NCBI GenBank assembly: GCA_963744935.1
Contig: CAVUVM010000001.1
Location: forward strand, 62,001-126,000
Direction of reading: 5' to 3'
DNA length: 64,000 nt
Origin: Bog-473 sp963744935
Lineage (GTDB): Bacteria; Actinomycetota; Acidimicrobiia; Acidimicrobiales; RAAP-2
Part shown: one piece after another, positions 1 to 8,950 of the stretch
Position numbering within the stretch: the stretch's first letter is position 1
How the letters are laid out: each line of letters opens with the position of its first letter
Made by a program: the position numbers and the translations under genes
The notes under the pieces: generated by a model
Database searches by the model: none
The model's input: only the letters and a program-made list of their open reading frames with translations
Told to the model about the DNA's origin: nothing

Positions 1-10
1 CCCTGCGCAC

Positions 11-757
11 GTGATGCGCGCCATCAAGTTGAACCTCGGCTTCTCGGGGCGCATCGTCCTCAACGACGTCAACGTCGACCTCAAGCGGGGCTTCATCACC
101 GCGCTCATCGGGCCGACGGGATCGGGGAAATCGACGTTCCTGCGCACCCTGAACCGGATGAACGACCGGGTCCCCGGCTTCGACCGGACCGGCGACGTCA
201 CCCTCGACGACGAGAGCCTCTGGGCCCAGCACGTCGATCTGCTCACCCTGCGGCGCCGGGTCGGCATGCTCTTCCAGCGCCCGAACCCGTTCCCGATGTC
301 CATCAAGGACAACGTCGTCGCCGGGGTCAAGGCCCACCGCATCGCCAAGGGGAAGCAACTCGACGTCGTCTGCGAACGGCGGTTGACCGAGGTCGGCCTG
401 TGGGACGCGGTCAAGGACCGCCTGAGCGACTCGCCCTTCCGTCTCTCCGGAGGCCAGCAACAGCTGCTCTGCCTGGCCCGCGCTCTGGCTGTCGGCCCGG
501 AAGTCCTGCTCCTCGACGAGCCCACCTCGGCCCTCGACCCGGTGACGACGGAGTCAATCGAGGCATTGCTCAAGACGCTGACCCCGGCGCTGACGCTGAT
601 CGTCGTGACCCACAACCTCGGGCAGGCCATGCGGGTCTCACACGACACGATGTTCTTCTACCAAGGTCAGCTCATGGAGCACGGGGCGACCGACGATCTC
701 TTCAATCACCCACAGCACTCCGACACGGAGCGTTATGTCACCGGGCGGATGGGGTAA
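11..757 (+). CDS. pstB: Phosphate ABC transporter ATP-binding protein PstB (5' end may lie outside window)
   Basis: This is the cytoplasmic ATPase that powers high-affinity phosphate import through PstC/PstA. Visible motifs are Walker A GPTGSGKS (about residues 34-41), the ABC signature LSGGQQ (145-150), Walker B LLLDEP (166-171) and the switch histidine in VVTHN (about 198-202). The TLNRMND stretch after Walker A is typical of PstB. The first residues look short for the family, and the frame stays open to base 2 of the window, so the real start may be upstream of the GTG at 11. It lies before pstS instead of at the end of the operon, as is more usual. No phoU is visible. Confidence 0.92.
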   Translation: MMRAIKLNLGFSGRIVLNDVNVDLKRGFITALIGPTGSGKSTFLRTLNRMNDRVPGFDRTGDVTLDDESLWAQHVDLLTLRRRVGMLFQRPNPFPMSIKDNVVAGVKAHRIAKGKQLDVVCERRLTEVGLWDAVKDRLSDSPFRLSGGQQQLLCLARALAVGPEVLLLDEPTSALDPVTTESIEALLKTLTPALTLIVVTHNLGQAMRVSHDTMFFYQGQLMEHGATDDLFNHPQHSDTERYVTGRMG

Positions 758-789
758 ACGCCCGGCACCGAGGGGCCACATGGCTCGGC

Positions 790-831
790 GCGATCGGCGA
801 TTCGCGATCCGCGATCGGCGATTTGCGATCT
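790..831. repeat. Two tandem copies of a 21-bp repeat in the pstB-pstS gap
   Basis: Bases 790-810 and 811-831 are adjacent 21-mers differing at two positions. Both are rich in GCGATCGGCGAT and contain the palindromic core GCGATCGC-like steps. The repeat lies about 55 bases before the pstS start, between the pstB stop and the pstS ribosome-binding site. It could form an mRNA structure or be a regulator site; nothing in the sequence decides this. Confidence 0.6.
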
Positions 832-886
832 GCGAAAGATCCCAAAGCAACACCCAAAGCAGAGCAACCACAGAAGGAGAAAACCT

Positions 887-2014
887 GTGAAGACATTGAT
901 GCGCGCGGCATGGCTCACACGGGGAGCGGTCGTCGCCACGGTGGCAGCCCTCGCCTTGAGCTCCGCCGTCCTCGGCTCAGCCGCGTCAGCCGCCAGCGTC
1001 AAGCTGCCCAGCAGCGGCGTCGAAACCCCGTCGAGCGGCACCGTCACCGAGACCGGGAGCACCCTCTTGTATCCGCTGTTCAACCTGTGGGCCGGCGGGT
1101 ACAACACCAAGTACTCGAGCGTCACCATCCAGACGGCGGGTAGCGGGTCGGGTACGGGGATCTCCGAAGCGGAGAACGGTGCCATCGACATCGGTGCCTC
1201 CGATGCCTACCTGTCACCGAGTGTCGCTCAGTCCAACCCGGACTTGAAGAACATCCCGCTCGCGATTTCCGCGCAGATCGTCGCCTACAACGTGCCGGGC
1301 GTCACCGCGCACCTGAAGCTCACCGGCAAGGTGCTCTCGGCCATCTACCAAGGTCAGATCACGAAGTGGAACGCCACGCAGATCGCGAGCTTGAACCCGG
1401 GCGTCATGCTGCCCAGCACGCCGATCGTGACGCTGCACCGCTCCGACAGCAGCGGCGACACGTTCCTCTTCACCACGTACTTGTCGAAGACGGATTCGTC
1501 GGGGTGGGGCGCCAAGATCGGCTTCAACACCACCGTCCCGTGGCCGGCTGCGCCCGGTGCGCTCGGCGAGGACGGCAACTCGGGCATGGTCTCGGGCTGC
1601 AAGGCCACCGTGGGCTGCATCGCCTACGTCGGCATCAGCTATTTGACCCAGACGCTCCAGGCCGGCCTCGGCTACGCGCAGCTCCAGAACGCCAAGAAGC
1701 AGTACGAGCTGCCGACGGCACAGGCGATTGCGGCAGAGGCGGCTGCGTTCGTCAGCAAGACCCCGGCGAACGGCACCATCTCGCTGATCTACGGTCCGGC
1801 CAACGGCGGCTACCCGATCATCAACTACGAGTACGCCATCGTCTCGACCCACCAGCCGTCGTCCACGACGGCGAAGAACGTCCGCTCCGTCCTGGAGTGG
1901 GCGATCAACAAGAAGTACGGATCGAACACCTCGTACCTGTCCCAGGTCGACTTCCAGCCACTCCCCTCAAAGGTGCAGGCACAGTCGACCAAGCAAGTCC
2001 TGAGCATCTCCTAA
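887..2014 (+). CDS. pstS: Phosphate-binding periplasmic/lipid-surface protein PstS
   Basis: This is the extracytoplasmic phosphate receptor of the Pst importer, 375 residues. It starts at GTG with a strong AGAAGGAGA ribosome-binding site at 872-880. An Arg-containing n-region and hydrophobic stretch ending near ASAAS (about residue 36) form an export signal. There is no lipobox cysteine, so it seems secreted instead of lipid-anchored. The mature part has the family's phosphate-binding loops: TETGSTLLYPLF and the GSGSGTGI segment, followed by DIGASDAYL. It lies between pstB and pstC. The hairpin just after its stop could raise its level over the downstream permeases. Confidence 0.93.
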   Translation: MKTLMRAAWLTRGAVVATVAALALSSAVLGSAASAASVKLPSSGVETPSSGTVTETGSTLLYPLFNLWAGGYNTKYSSVTIQTAGSGSGTGISEAENGAIDIGASDAYLSPSVAQSNPDLKNIPLAISAQIVAYNVPGVTAHLKLTGKVLSAIYQGQITKWNATQIASLNPGVMLPSTPIVTLHRSDSSGDTFLFTTYLSKTDSSGWGAKIGFNTTVPWPAAPGALGEDGNSGMVSGCKATVGCIAYVGISYLTQTLQAGLGYAQLQNAKKQYELPTAQAIAAEAAAFVSKTPANGTISLIYGPANGGYPIINYEYAIVSTHQPSSTTAKNVRSVLEWAINKKYGSNTSYLSQVDFQPLPSKVQAQSTKQVLSIS

Positions 2015-2020
2015 GCAGAG

Positions 2021-3109
2021 GTGACAGCCGTCAGCGGCGTGGCGGGGAGCGTCCCCGCCACGCCGCACCCGGAATCACTCGGCAAGCCCTCGCTGCCCAA
2101 GCGGGTCATGAGCTTCGCCCGCCGCAACGAGGAGCACGCCTGGCGCGGCTCGGCGTGGATCGCGGTGATCCTGCCGCTGGCGGCCTTGGTCTTCGCCGTG
2201 ACGATCCTCGCCCTCAAGGCGTGGCCGGCCGTCCGCCTCAACGGGTGGTACTTCTTGTACGGGCGCACCTGGACCTACGGCAGCGGCTACGCGAGCGTGG
2301 TCCATACCGACGGCATCGCCCACCTCCAGGGCGAGAAGTTCGGTGCCTGGGCCATCCTCTGGGGCACTCTCGTCTCGTCGCTCATCGCCATCGTCATCGC
2401 CGTGCCGTTGTCGCTGGGTGCGGCGTTCGCGCTGACCGAGCGCATGCCCAAATGGATCTCGCGGCCACTGGGCTTCACCGTCGAGATCCTGGCCGGCATC
2501 CCGAGCGTGGTCATCGGTTTGTGGGGGATCCTCACCTTCGGTCCCTGGCTGGCCAAGCACGTCTATCCGGTCATCGCCAACAACATGCCCGACGTGCCGG
2601 TGCTGCGGTACTTCCGGAACCCCGTCGGCACCGGTGAGGGCCTGCTCTCGGCCGGCATCGTGCTGGCCCTGATGATCGTGCCCATCATCGCCTCGACCAC
2701 GCGGGACCTCTTCTTGCAGGTGCCGCCGTTGCCCAAGGAGGGCGCGTCCGCGCTCGGCATGACCGACTGGGAGGTGGCCAGCAAGGTGACGGTCCCGTGG
2801 GTGCGCTCGGGCATCATCGGTGCCACCGTCCTCGGTCTCGGCCGCGCGCTCGGCGAGACGATTGCCATCGCCATGATCGGCGGCGCGTCCCTGCAGATCC
2901 CCCACACCGTCTATCTGCCTTTCACGACGGTGGCGGCGACCATCCTCCAACAGCTCGACGGCGCGCTGACCGACGGCACCGGCTTCGCCGTGGCCACGCT
3001 GGCGGAGCTGGCGTTGGTGCTCGCGGTCATCTCCGTCGGCGTCAACCTGGTGGCGCGCCTCATCGTCAACCGCACGGGCCGCGTCCACGCGCCGACCGGT
3101 GGCGCCTGA
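2021..3109 (+). CDS. pstC: Phosphate ABC transporter permease PstC
   Basis: This is an inner-membrane subunit of the phosphate importer. It has about six hydrophobic helices and the ATPase-contacting EAA-type loop EGASALGMTDWEVA, followed by the conserved LGRALGETIAIAM. The GTG at 2021 gives 362 residues. The first 29 codons overlap a perfect hairpin (2034-2066) and look unlike PstC, so ATG 2108 (MSFARRNEEH) is an alternative start giving 333 residues. The stop overlaps the pstA start (ATGA), indicating translational coupling. Confidence 0.9.
   Translation: MTAVSGVAGSVPATPHPESLGKPSLPKRVMSFARRNEEHAWRGSAWIAVILPLAALVFAVTILALKAWPAVRLNGWYFLYGRTWTYGSGYASVVHTDGIAHLQGEKFGAWAILWGTLVSSLIAIVIAVPLSLGAAFALTERMPKWISRPLGFTVEILAGIPSVVIGLWGILTFGPWLAKHVYPVIANNMPDVPVLRYFRNPVGTGEGLLSAGIVLALMIVPIIASTTRDLFLQVPPLPKEGASALGMTDWEVASKVTVPWVRSGIIGATVLGLGRALGETIAIAMIGGASLQIPHTVYLPFTTVAATILQQLDGALTDGTGFAVATLAELALVLAVISVGVNLVARLIVNRTGRVHAPTGGA
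2034..2066 (+). terminator. Perfect 15-bp hairpin with 3-nt loop between pstS and pstC
   Basis: Bases 2034-2048 are the exact reverse complement of 2052-2066, with loop GCG. The stem is almost all G-C, and no run of T follows. It begins 20 bases after the pstS stop codon. In other bacteria a hairpin after the gene for an ABC binding protein limits read-through and protects its mRNA. That role is inferred here. If translation of pstC starts at 2021, the hairpin lies inside the coding sequence. Confidence 0.65.
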
Positions 3110-4080
3110 TGACGTCGCTGGCCGCGGCCCCCACGACGCGCCGGCGCCGCGTGCGCTCGGGCACCTGGCTCGCCCTCACCTACCTGGCGCTCTTGCTCAT
3201 CATGGCGCCCGCGGCGTGGCTCCTCATCGGCGTCGTGGCGCGAGCCTTGCCGCATTGGCAGTGGGACGTCCTGTGGACCAAGCTGACACCGGCCGGCGGC
3301 GGCCTGCGGGACCAGATCCTGGGCACCTTGATCCTCATGCTGGGTACCTTCATCGTCGCCGGCAGCATCGGCGTGCTGGCCGGCATCCACCTGGCCGAGC
3401 TGGCGCGGCCCAACAAGCGCAGCGGCAAGCTGAGCGGCCCGCTGCGCACGGCTTCGGACATCCTCTCGGGCTTCCCCTCCATCGTGCTCGGCTACGTCGG
3501 GTACACCGCGTTCGTCATCGGCCTGCACTGGGGCTTCTCGCTCATCGCGGGCGTCATCATCCTCTCGATCATGGTGATCCCCTACATCGCCAAGACCACC
3601 GAGAACTCACTGCGTCAGGTGCCCACCGGCTACCGGGAGGGGGCCGAAGCCCTCGGCCTGTCGATGGGATACAGCCTGCGCAAGGTGATCCTCAAGAGTG
3701 CGTTGCCCGGCATCGTCACCGGTCTGCTTCTGGCGCTGGCCATCGCGGCCGGCGAGACCGCCCCGCTGATCTACACCCTCGGGTTTGCGCCATCGCTGCC
3801 GCACTCGCTGACGCACTCACAGTTCCCCTATCTGACCTACGTCGTCTTCCAGTACTACAACGCGCCGGAACCGAACTACCACGCGCTCTCCTACGACGCG
3901 GCACTCATCTTGGTGGTGATCGTGCTGCTCTTGCTGGTGGCGAGCCGGATCATCGTGGCGAGGACGCAGCGCCACGCGGAAGGTGCGGGAGTGCCCACCT
4001 CGCGCGTGTGGCGGCGCCTGTGGCGGGCCCGGGCGGACGAGCCGCTGCTCGGGGAGGCGACCGGCGCGCTGCCTCGCTAG
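3109..4080 (+). CDS. pstA: Phosphate ABC transporter permease PstA
   Basis: This is the second permease of the Pst importer, 323 residues. Its ATG overlaps the pstC stop as ATGA. About six transmembrane helices are visible. The EAA-type loop EGAEALGLSMGYSLRKV and the conserved AIAAGETAPLIYT segment identify the family. The reading frame extends upstream within pstC, but the overlapping ATG is the natural start. A simple CCCCGT repeat follows the stop. Confidence 0.92.
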   Translation: MTSLAAAPTTRRRRVRSGTWLALTYLALLLIMAPAAWLLIGVVARALPHWQWDVLWTKLTPAGGGLRDQILGTLILMLGTFIVAGSIGVLAGIHLAELARPNKRSGKLSGPLRTASDILSGFPSIVLGYVGYTAFVIGLHWGFSLIAGVIILSIMVIPYIAKTTENSLRQVPTGYREGAEALGLSMGYSLRKVILKSALPGIVTGLLLALAIAAGETAPLIYTLGFAPSLPHSLTHSQFPYLTYVVFQYYNAPEPNYHALSYDAALILVVIVLLLLVASRIIVARTQRHAEGAGVPTSRVWRRLWRARADEPLLGEATGALPR

Positions 4081-4081
4081 G

Positions 4082-4137
4082 CCCCGTCCCCGTCCCCGTC
4101 CCCGTCGCCGTCCACGTCCACTCCACGTCCATGTCCA
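4082..4137. repeat. Degenerating hexanucleotide repeat (CCCCGT)n after pstA
   Basis: Bases 4082-4105 are four exact CCCCGT units. These are followed by decayed units (CGCCGT, CCACGT, CCACTCCACGT, CCATGT) to about 4137. The repeat lies immediately after the pstA stop. No stable hairpin is apparent. It looks like a slippage-prone simple repeat with no clear function. Confidence 0.75.
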
Positions 4138-4270
4138 GGTTGGCCCGCCCTGCTCTAAGGTGGCGTCGCCGACGCAGCGGGTGCGTCCTGACCGCAGAGA
4201 CCCTGACCGCGGAGATCCTGACCCGCGGAGATGCGGACACGCACACGCGCAGACACACCGAGGAGGAACG

Positions 4271-4837
4271 TTGAGCGCTGGACCTGAGTGGGGGCCGCTG
4301 GCCCGCCTGGCGGGCATCTGGGAGGGCGAGAGGGGCGAAGACGTCGCCTACGCCAACGAGACGGGCAAGATCGGGCTCACCCCCTACCGAGAGCACGTCG
4401 AGTTCAAGCCCTTCGGGCCGGTGGAGAACGGGTCCCAGGTGCTCTACGGGCTCGACTACCGCATGGCGGGGTGGCGTGGCGAGGAGGAGAACCCGTTCCA
4501 CACCGAAGTCGGCTACTGGATGTGGGACGCCCGCGACAGCGAGGTGGTCCGCTGCTTCATCATCCCACGCGGCACGGCCGTCGTCGCCGGTGGCACGGTG
4601 GCTGCGGACGCCACCACCTTCACCCTCACGGCCCACGTCGGCAACCAGACCTACGGCATCCTGGCCAACAACTGGCTGGACAAGAACGCCCAGTCGGTCA
4701 GCTTCGAGGTGACGCTCGATACCAGCGTCGAGGGCGAGTTCACCTACACCGAAACCACCGTGATCAAGCACGCCAAGGTGGCCGAAGAGGTCATCCACAC
4801 CGATCGCAACACGTTGCGGCGCATCGCCGACGCGTAG
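4271..4837 (+). CDS. Heme-binding beta-barrel (nitrobindin/FABP-like) domain protein
   Basis: 188 residues from TTG 4271, chosen because AGGAGG lies at 4261-4266 with good spacing; no better start is in frame. The protein opens with LARLAGIWEGERGEDV, matching the G-x-W-x-G signature of the nitrobindin/DUF1794 beta-barrel. It continues with FHTEVGYWMWD and the strand-rich pattern typical of the family. Known members bind ferric heme and react with NO or peroxynitrite. Whether heme is bound here is not shown, since the usual C-terminal proximal histidine cannot be assigned with certainty. It precedes a fatty-acid-type dehydrogenase on the same strand. Confidence 0.75.
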   Translation: MSAGPEWGPLARLAGIWEGERGEDVAYANETGKIGLTPYREHVEFKPFGPVENGSQVLYGLDYRMAGWRGEEENPFHTEVGYWMWDARDSEVVRCFIIPRGTAVVAGGTVAADATTFTLTAHVGNQTYGILANNWLDKNAQSVSFEVTLDTSVEGEFTYTETTVIKHAKVAEEVIHTDRNTLRRIADA

Positions 4838-4908
4838 GGCGGCCCGGTAGGGTCACCCTCGGCGGCTCGGCTCCGGCGGGGCCCGACGAGACGCCAGGGA
4901 GGGTTGTC

Positions 4909-6165
4909 ATGTTCGAGTGGTCCGAGGAACAACTGGCGATCCGCGACGCGGTCCGGCGCTTCGTCGAGGAAGAGGTCAAGCCCAACGTCGAAGAGCTCGA
5001 GCACGGGGACACGCCTCCGTACGAGGTGATCCGCAAGCTGTACAAGACCTTCGGGCTCGACGCCGCCGCCCGGGACTCCTTCAAGCGGGCGCTCGAGCGC
5101 AAGACGTCGGGGTCGGGGTCGGTGTCGGGGGCGGTTGCGGCCTCGGACGCGGCCGCAACGCGGGGCGGGGGCGGCTCCAACGCGGCCGTGACCCTGATCC
5201 CGATCATCGAGCTGTGCCACTACTGCCCCGGCATCGTGACCGCGCTCGGGGTGAGCACGGGATTGGCCGGCGGCACCATCATGAAGAGCGGCACGCCGGC
5301 GCAGATGGAGCGCTGGGGCCTCGACCTGATGACGTTCGACAAGATCGGCGCCTGGGCCATCACCGAGCCCAACTCGGGCTCCGACGCGCTGGGTGGCATG
5401 AAGTCGACCGCCGTGCGCGACGGCGACGAGTACGTGCTGAACGGCAACAAGACCTTCATCACCAACGGCCCCTACGCCGACACGATCGTCTTCTACGCCA
5501 AGCTCGAAGACGGCGGCGATACGCCGCTGCGCCAGCGTCCGGTGCTGACCTTCATCCTCGACTCGGGCATGCCCGGGCTCACCCAGTCCAAGCCCTTCCG
5601 CAAGATGGGCCTGCACTCGTCCCCCACCGGCGAGCTCTTCCTCTCCGACGTGCGCGTCGGCAAGGAGCGGCTGCTCGGCGAGACCGAGGGGAGCCCCGGC
5701 GGCAACGAGGGCCGCGAGAGCGCCAAGGGCAACTTCGTCACCGAGCGGGCGGGGGTAGCCGCCATGTCGCTCGGCCTCATCGAGGAGTGCCTCAAGCTGT
5801 CGGTGCAGTACGCCAAGGACCGCATGCTGTGGGAACGGCCGATCTCGGAGTTCGAGCTGATCCAGCTGAAGCTGGCCAAGATGGAGATCGCCCGGCTCAA
5901 CGTCGAGAACCTGGTGTTCCGCCATATCGAGATGTCGGAGGCCGGGAAGAGCCTGACGCTGGCCGAGGCCTCGGCCATGAAGCTGTACTCCGCGCAGTCG
6001 GCCTCCGAGGTGGCCATGGAGGCGGTGCAGCTCTTCGGCGGCAACGGCTACATGTCCGAGTTCCGGGTGGAGCAGCTGGCCCGCGACGCGAAGGTGTTCC
6101 AGATCTATGCCGGGACTGACGAGATCCAGGTGACGCACATCGCCCGTGACCTCTTGAACCGGTGA
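4909..6165 (+). CDS. Acyl-CoA dehydrogenase family protein
   Basis: 418-residue flavoenzyme expected to oxidise an acyl-CoA to the 2-enoyl-CoA. Family features are AWAITEPNSGSDA, the FITNGPYAD segment, the RMLWERPISEFELIQ helix, the LFGGNGYMSEF segment and YAGTDEIQ near the C-terminus. The ATG follows AGGGAGGG (4896-4903). Two oddities are visible. A Ser/Gly/Ala-rich stretch interrupts residues 66-90. The Glu of the medium-chain YEGT motif is Ala, so the catalytic base may lie on another helix, as in isovaleryl/long-chain types. Substrate unknown. Confidence 0.88.
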   Translation: MFEWSEEQLAIRDAVRRFVEEEVKPNVEELEHGDTPPYEVIRKLYKTFGLDAAARDSFKRALERKTSGSGSVSGAVAASDAAATRGGGGSNAAVTLIPIIELCHYCPGIVTALGVSTGLAGGTIMKSGTPAQMERWGLDLMTFDKIGAWAITEPNSGSDALGGMKSTAVRDGDEYVLNGNKTFITNGPYADTIVFYAKLEDGGDTPLRQRPVLTFILDSGMPGLTQSKPFRKMGLHSSPTGELFLSDVRVGKERLLGETEGSPGGNEGRESAKGNFVTERAGVAAMSLGLIEECLKLSVQYAKDRMLWERPISEFELIQLKLAKMEIARLNVENLVFRHIEMSEAGKSLTLAEASAMKLYSAQSASEVAMEAVQLFGGNGYMSEFRVEQLARDAKVFQIYAGTDEIQVTHIARDLLNR

Positions 6166-6175
6166 GGACGGGTTC

Positions 6176-7355
6176 GTGAACGACGTGTTCGGGTCGTCGG
6201 CGGCCGACACGGTCTACGACGACATGGTCGACCAACGGCGCCTTCTGCACCGCCGGCCGGAGTTGGCCTTCGAGGAGCACGAGACGACGGCGCTGATCCG
6301 CGCGCACATGGCGTCGCTCGGCATCGAGGAGGTGCTCCGGACCACCGAGACCGGCGGGATCTTCACCATGGAGGGCGGGCGGCCCGGCGGCAGCGTCGTG
6401 CTGCGCGGCGACATCGACGCGCTGCCCGTCCACGAGGACGAGGCGCGGGCGGTCCACTCGGAGGTCGAGGGCCTGATGCACGCCTGTGGCCACGACGTCC
6501 ACGTGGCCGCGCTGCTCGGGGCGGCCTCGGTCCTGGCATCTCGGCGTGAGGAGCTGCCCGGGCGCTACATCTTCTTGTTCCAGCCGGCCGAGGAAGCGTT
6601 GTGCGGCGCCACCGCGATGCTCGAACGCGGCGCGCTCGACGGTCATGGAGGGGGCGCGCCTCATCGGTTTCCACGTGTCGTCCCTTTTGCCGACCGGCTT
6701 CGTCGCCCTGAAGGACGGCATCGCCATGTCCGAGGCGAACTCGCTGCGCATCACGCTGAGTGGCCCGGGCGGGCACGGCGCCATGCCGTCGGACCAGGGC
6801 GACGTCATCCGGGCCACGGCCGAGCTGGTCAGCCGGCTCGGCGAGGTGGCTGCAGGTCTGTCCTACGAAGGGACCGACTGCGTCTGCAGTGCCGGCACGA
6901 TCCACGCCGGGACGGCCATCAACGTGGTGCCCACCATGGCCCGCGTCACCGGCACGCTGCGCACCTTCACCGAAGCCCAACACCACGAGGCGCTCGACCG
7001 CCTCCAGGCCCTGTGCGACTCGGTGGGCGACGACCAGGGCGTCCATGTGGAGCTCGCGGTACCCGAGCACACCCGCCCCGTGGTCAACGATGCCGCGGCC
7101 GCCGCGGTGGTCGAGGCGGAAGCAGCCGTCGTGGTCGGCCCCGACCAGGTCTTCCGCATGCCGCCCGTCGGGCCCAGCGACGACGTGAGCGAGTTCTTGC
7201 ACCACCTGCCCGGCTGCTACTTCTTCGTCGGCGGCGGGGCGGCCGACGGCTCGAGCGGGACACACCACAGCCCCACCTTCCTCGTCGAAGACGAGGCATT
7301 GCGCGTCGGCACCAACGTGCTCGTGCGCGGCGCCCTGGCGCTGGCCGCGCCGTGA
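6176..7355 (+). pseudogene. M20 family amidohydrolase/peptidase, frameshifted
   Basis: Two overlapping frames together make one normal M20 metallohydrolase of about 392 residues. Frame 1 (GTG 6176 to about 6641) has RGDIDALPV, the metal site MHACGHDVH and FQPAEEA. Frame 2 (about 6642 to 7355) continues with LIGFHVSS, the dimerisation domain (GPGGHGAMPSDQGD) and the final metal histidine in THHSPTF. Dropping one G of the GG at 6641-6642 gives an uninterrupted protein (..GALD-VMEGARLIG..). Such enzymes hydrolyse N-acyl amino acids or similar amides. It starts 10 bases after the acyl-CoA dehydrogenase stop. It could be intact in the organism if the extra base is a sequencing error. Confidence 0.85.
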
Positions 7356-7397
7356 GCGTTTCGGCGTGAGTGGTCGCGTCGCGGGCACAATGATCCG

Positions 7398-8171
7398 ATG
7401 ACGGCCTCCGACCTCTTCGACGTCGCCGGGAAGACGGCGCTGGTGACGGGAGGGAGCCGCGGCATCGGCAAGATGATCGCCGAGGGCTTCGTCGACGCCG
7501 GGGTCAGCGTCTACATCTCGTCACGCAAGGCGGACGTATGTCAGGAGGTGGCCACCGAACTCTCGGAGAAGGGGACGTGCGTCGCCGTCCCCGCCGACCT
7601 CTCCACCGAGGAGGAGTGCCGTCGCCTGGCCGGCGAGATCGCGGCGCGGGAGAGCTCGCTCGACATATTGGTCAACAACGCCGGCGCCACCTGGGGCGCG
7701 CCGCTGGCGGACTTCGACGAGGCCGCCTTCGAGCGTGTGCTCGCCTTGAACGTCAAGGGCGTCTTCCACCTGACCAAGTTCTTGGTGCCGCTGCTCGAAG
7801 CGGCCGGGACGGTGGACGAGCCCGCCCGCGTCATCAACATCGGCTCCATCGACGGCATTCACGTGCCGACGCTCGAGACGTACTCCTACTCGGCCTCCAA
7901 GGCGGCCGTACACCAGCTCACGCGCCACCTGGCCAAGCGCCTGGCGCCGCTGGTCACGGTCAACGCCATCGCACCCGGGCCTTTCGAGTCCAAGATGATG
8001 GCCGCCACCTTGGAGGCCTTCGGGGAGCAGATCGCATCCAGCGCGCCGTTGAAGCGCATCGGCCGGCCCGACGACATGGCGGGGGCTGCCATCTACCTGT
8101 CGTCGCGGGCGGGCGCCTATCTGACCGGGGTCATACTCCCGGTCGACGGGGGCATCGCCACAACTCGCTGA
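7398..8171 (+). CDS. SDR family NAD(P)-dependent oxidoreductase
   Basis: 257-residue classical short-chain dehydrogenase/reductase. It has the nucleotide motif TGGSRGIG (about residues 18-25), NNAG (about 93-96), the catalytic Ser in NIGSIDG and the YSASK Tyr-Lys pair. It ends with GVILPVDGG, as in family enzymes. The first 17 residues place the Rossmann motif normally. By motif it resembles RhlG/FabG-like reductases acting on acyl or keto substrates. The neighbouring acyl-CoA dehydrogenase suggests lipid or acyl-chain catabolism, but the substrate cannot be read from sequence. Confidence 0.88.
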   Translation: MTASDLFDVAGKTALVTGGSRGIGKMIAEGFVDAGVSVYISSRKADVCQEVATELSEKGTCVAVPADLSTEEECRRLAGEIAARESSLDILVNNAGATWGAPLADFDEAAFERVLALNVKGVFHLTKFLVPLLEAAGTVDEPARVINIGSIDGIHVPTLETYSYSASKAAVHQLTRHLAKRLAPLVTVNAIAPGPFESKMMAATLEAFGEQIASSAPLKRIGRPDDMAGAAIYLSSRAGAYLTGVILPVDGGIATTR

Positions 8172-8215
8172 GTCACACCATCACGACGGACTCCACTCAC
8201 AGGGGGTACACCACA

Positions 8216-8926
8216 GTGTTGTTGCTGCACGAGGTCCACCGCGTTGCCGGTACCAAGGAAGACGCCTTCGACGACGCCTACCGCGACGAGTACATACCTG
8301 CCTTGGCGACATCGGAGGGGAGCCGGCTGCTGTGGTACCTGCGACTGGCCCACGGCAGCGGGCAGGCCTACACCATCGTCACCATCACAGGCTGTCGCGA
8401 CGCCACGGCATGGGCGCAGCTGGCCGAGCGCGTGCGCGGCGGCGATCTGGCCGCGTGGTCGGCCAAGGTCGACGGCATGCGCCACAAGTGCGAGGCCAAG
8501 GTCCTCCAGCCGGTGCCGTGGTCGCCGCTCCAGGACATCGACCTCTCGAGCGTCCCGGTCGACGGCGCGACGCATGCCAACTCGCTCTTCATGGAGGACA
8601 CCGCCTGGCCCTTCGCCGGGGGACTCCAGGCGTATCTGGACAAAGCGGGCACGCTCTACGACCACACGCTGAGCAGCCAGAAGGAAGAGGGCACGGGCAT
8701 GATCGAGCTCGAGGCCGCCTTCCAGCCGGTGTTCGGCACTCACATGACGACCGAGGTGATCCTCTGGCAGCGGGTGGTCAACACGAAGGCCGTGATGTGG
8801 ATGCTCGGCCACGACCTCCCTCCGGAAGCCTCGGCCCCCGGCACGTGGCTGCACGACGCGCTCGAGGTGCGCGACCGCTGGGAGAGCCGGCTGCTGCGCA
8901 GCGCGGCGTGGTCGCCGCTCTACTGA
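8216..8926 (+). CDS. NIPSNAP-like protein with two related halves
   Basis: 236 residues from GTG 8216, preceded by AGGGGGT at 8201-8207. The N-terminal half begins LLLHEVHRVAGTKEDAFDDA and resembles the alpha/beta-barrel NIPSNAP/EthD fold. The C-terminal half repeats the plan, and both halves finish with the same signature (PWSPL near residue 103, AWSPLY at the end). This points to an internal duplication of a dimeric ferredoxin-like domain. No catalytic residues can be assigned. Its position after an SDR and before a cupin suggests an accessory catabolic role, which is inference. Confidence 0.6.
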   Translation: MLLLHEVHRVAGTKEDAFDDAYRDEYIPALATSEGSRLLWYLRLAHGSGQAYTIVTITGCRDATAWAQLAERVRGGDLAAWSAKVDGMRHKCEAKVLQPVPWSPLQDIDLSSVPVDGATHANSLFMEDTAWPFAGGLQAYLDKAGTLYDHTLSSQKEEGTGMIELEAAFQPVFGTHMTTEVILWQRVVNTKAVMWMLGHDLPPEASAPGTWLHDALEVRDRWESRLLRSAAWSPLY

Positions 8927-8950
8927 GCTCTCGAGCAACCCGGCGCGACG

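Noticed and set aside
4744..6210. Long minus-strand frame under the acyl-CoA dehydrogenase
   Set aside because: High-GC shadow of a well-supported gene; His/Leu/Gly-rich with no family motif.
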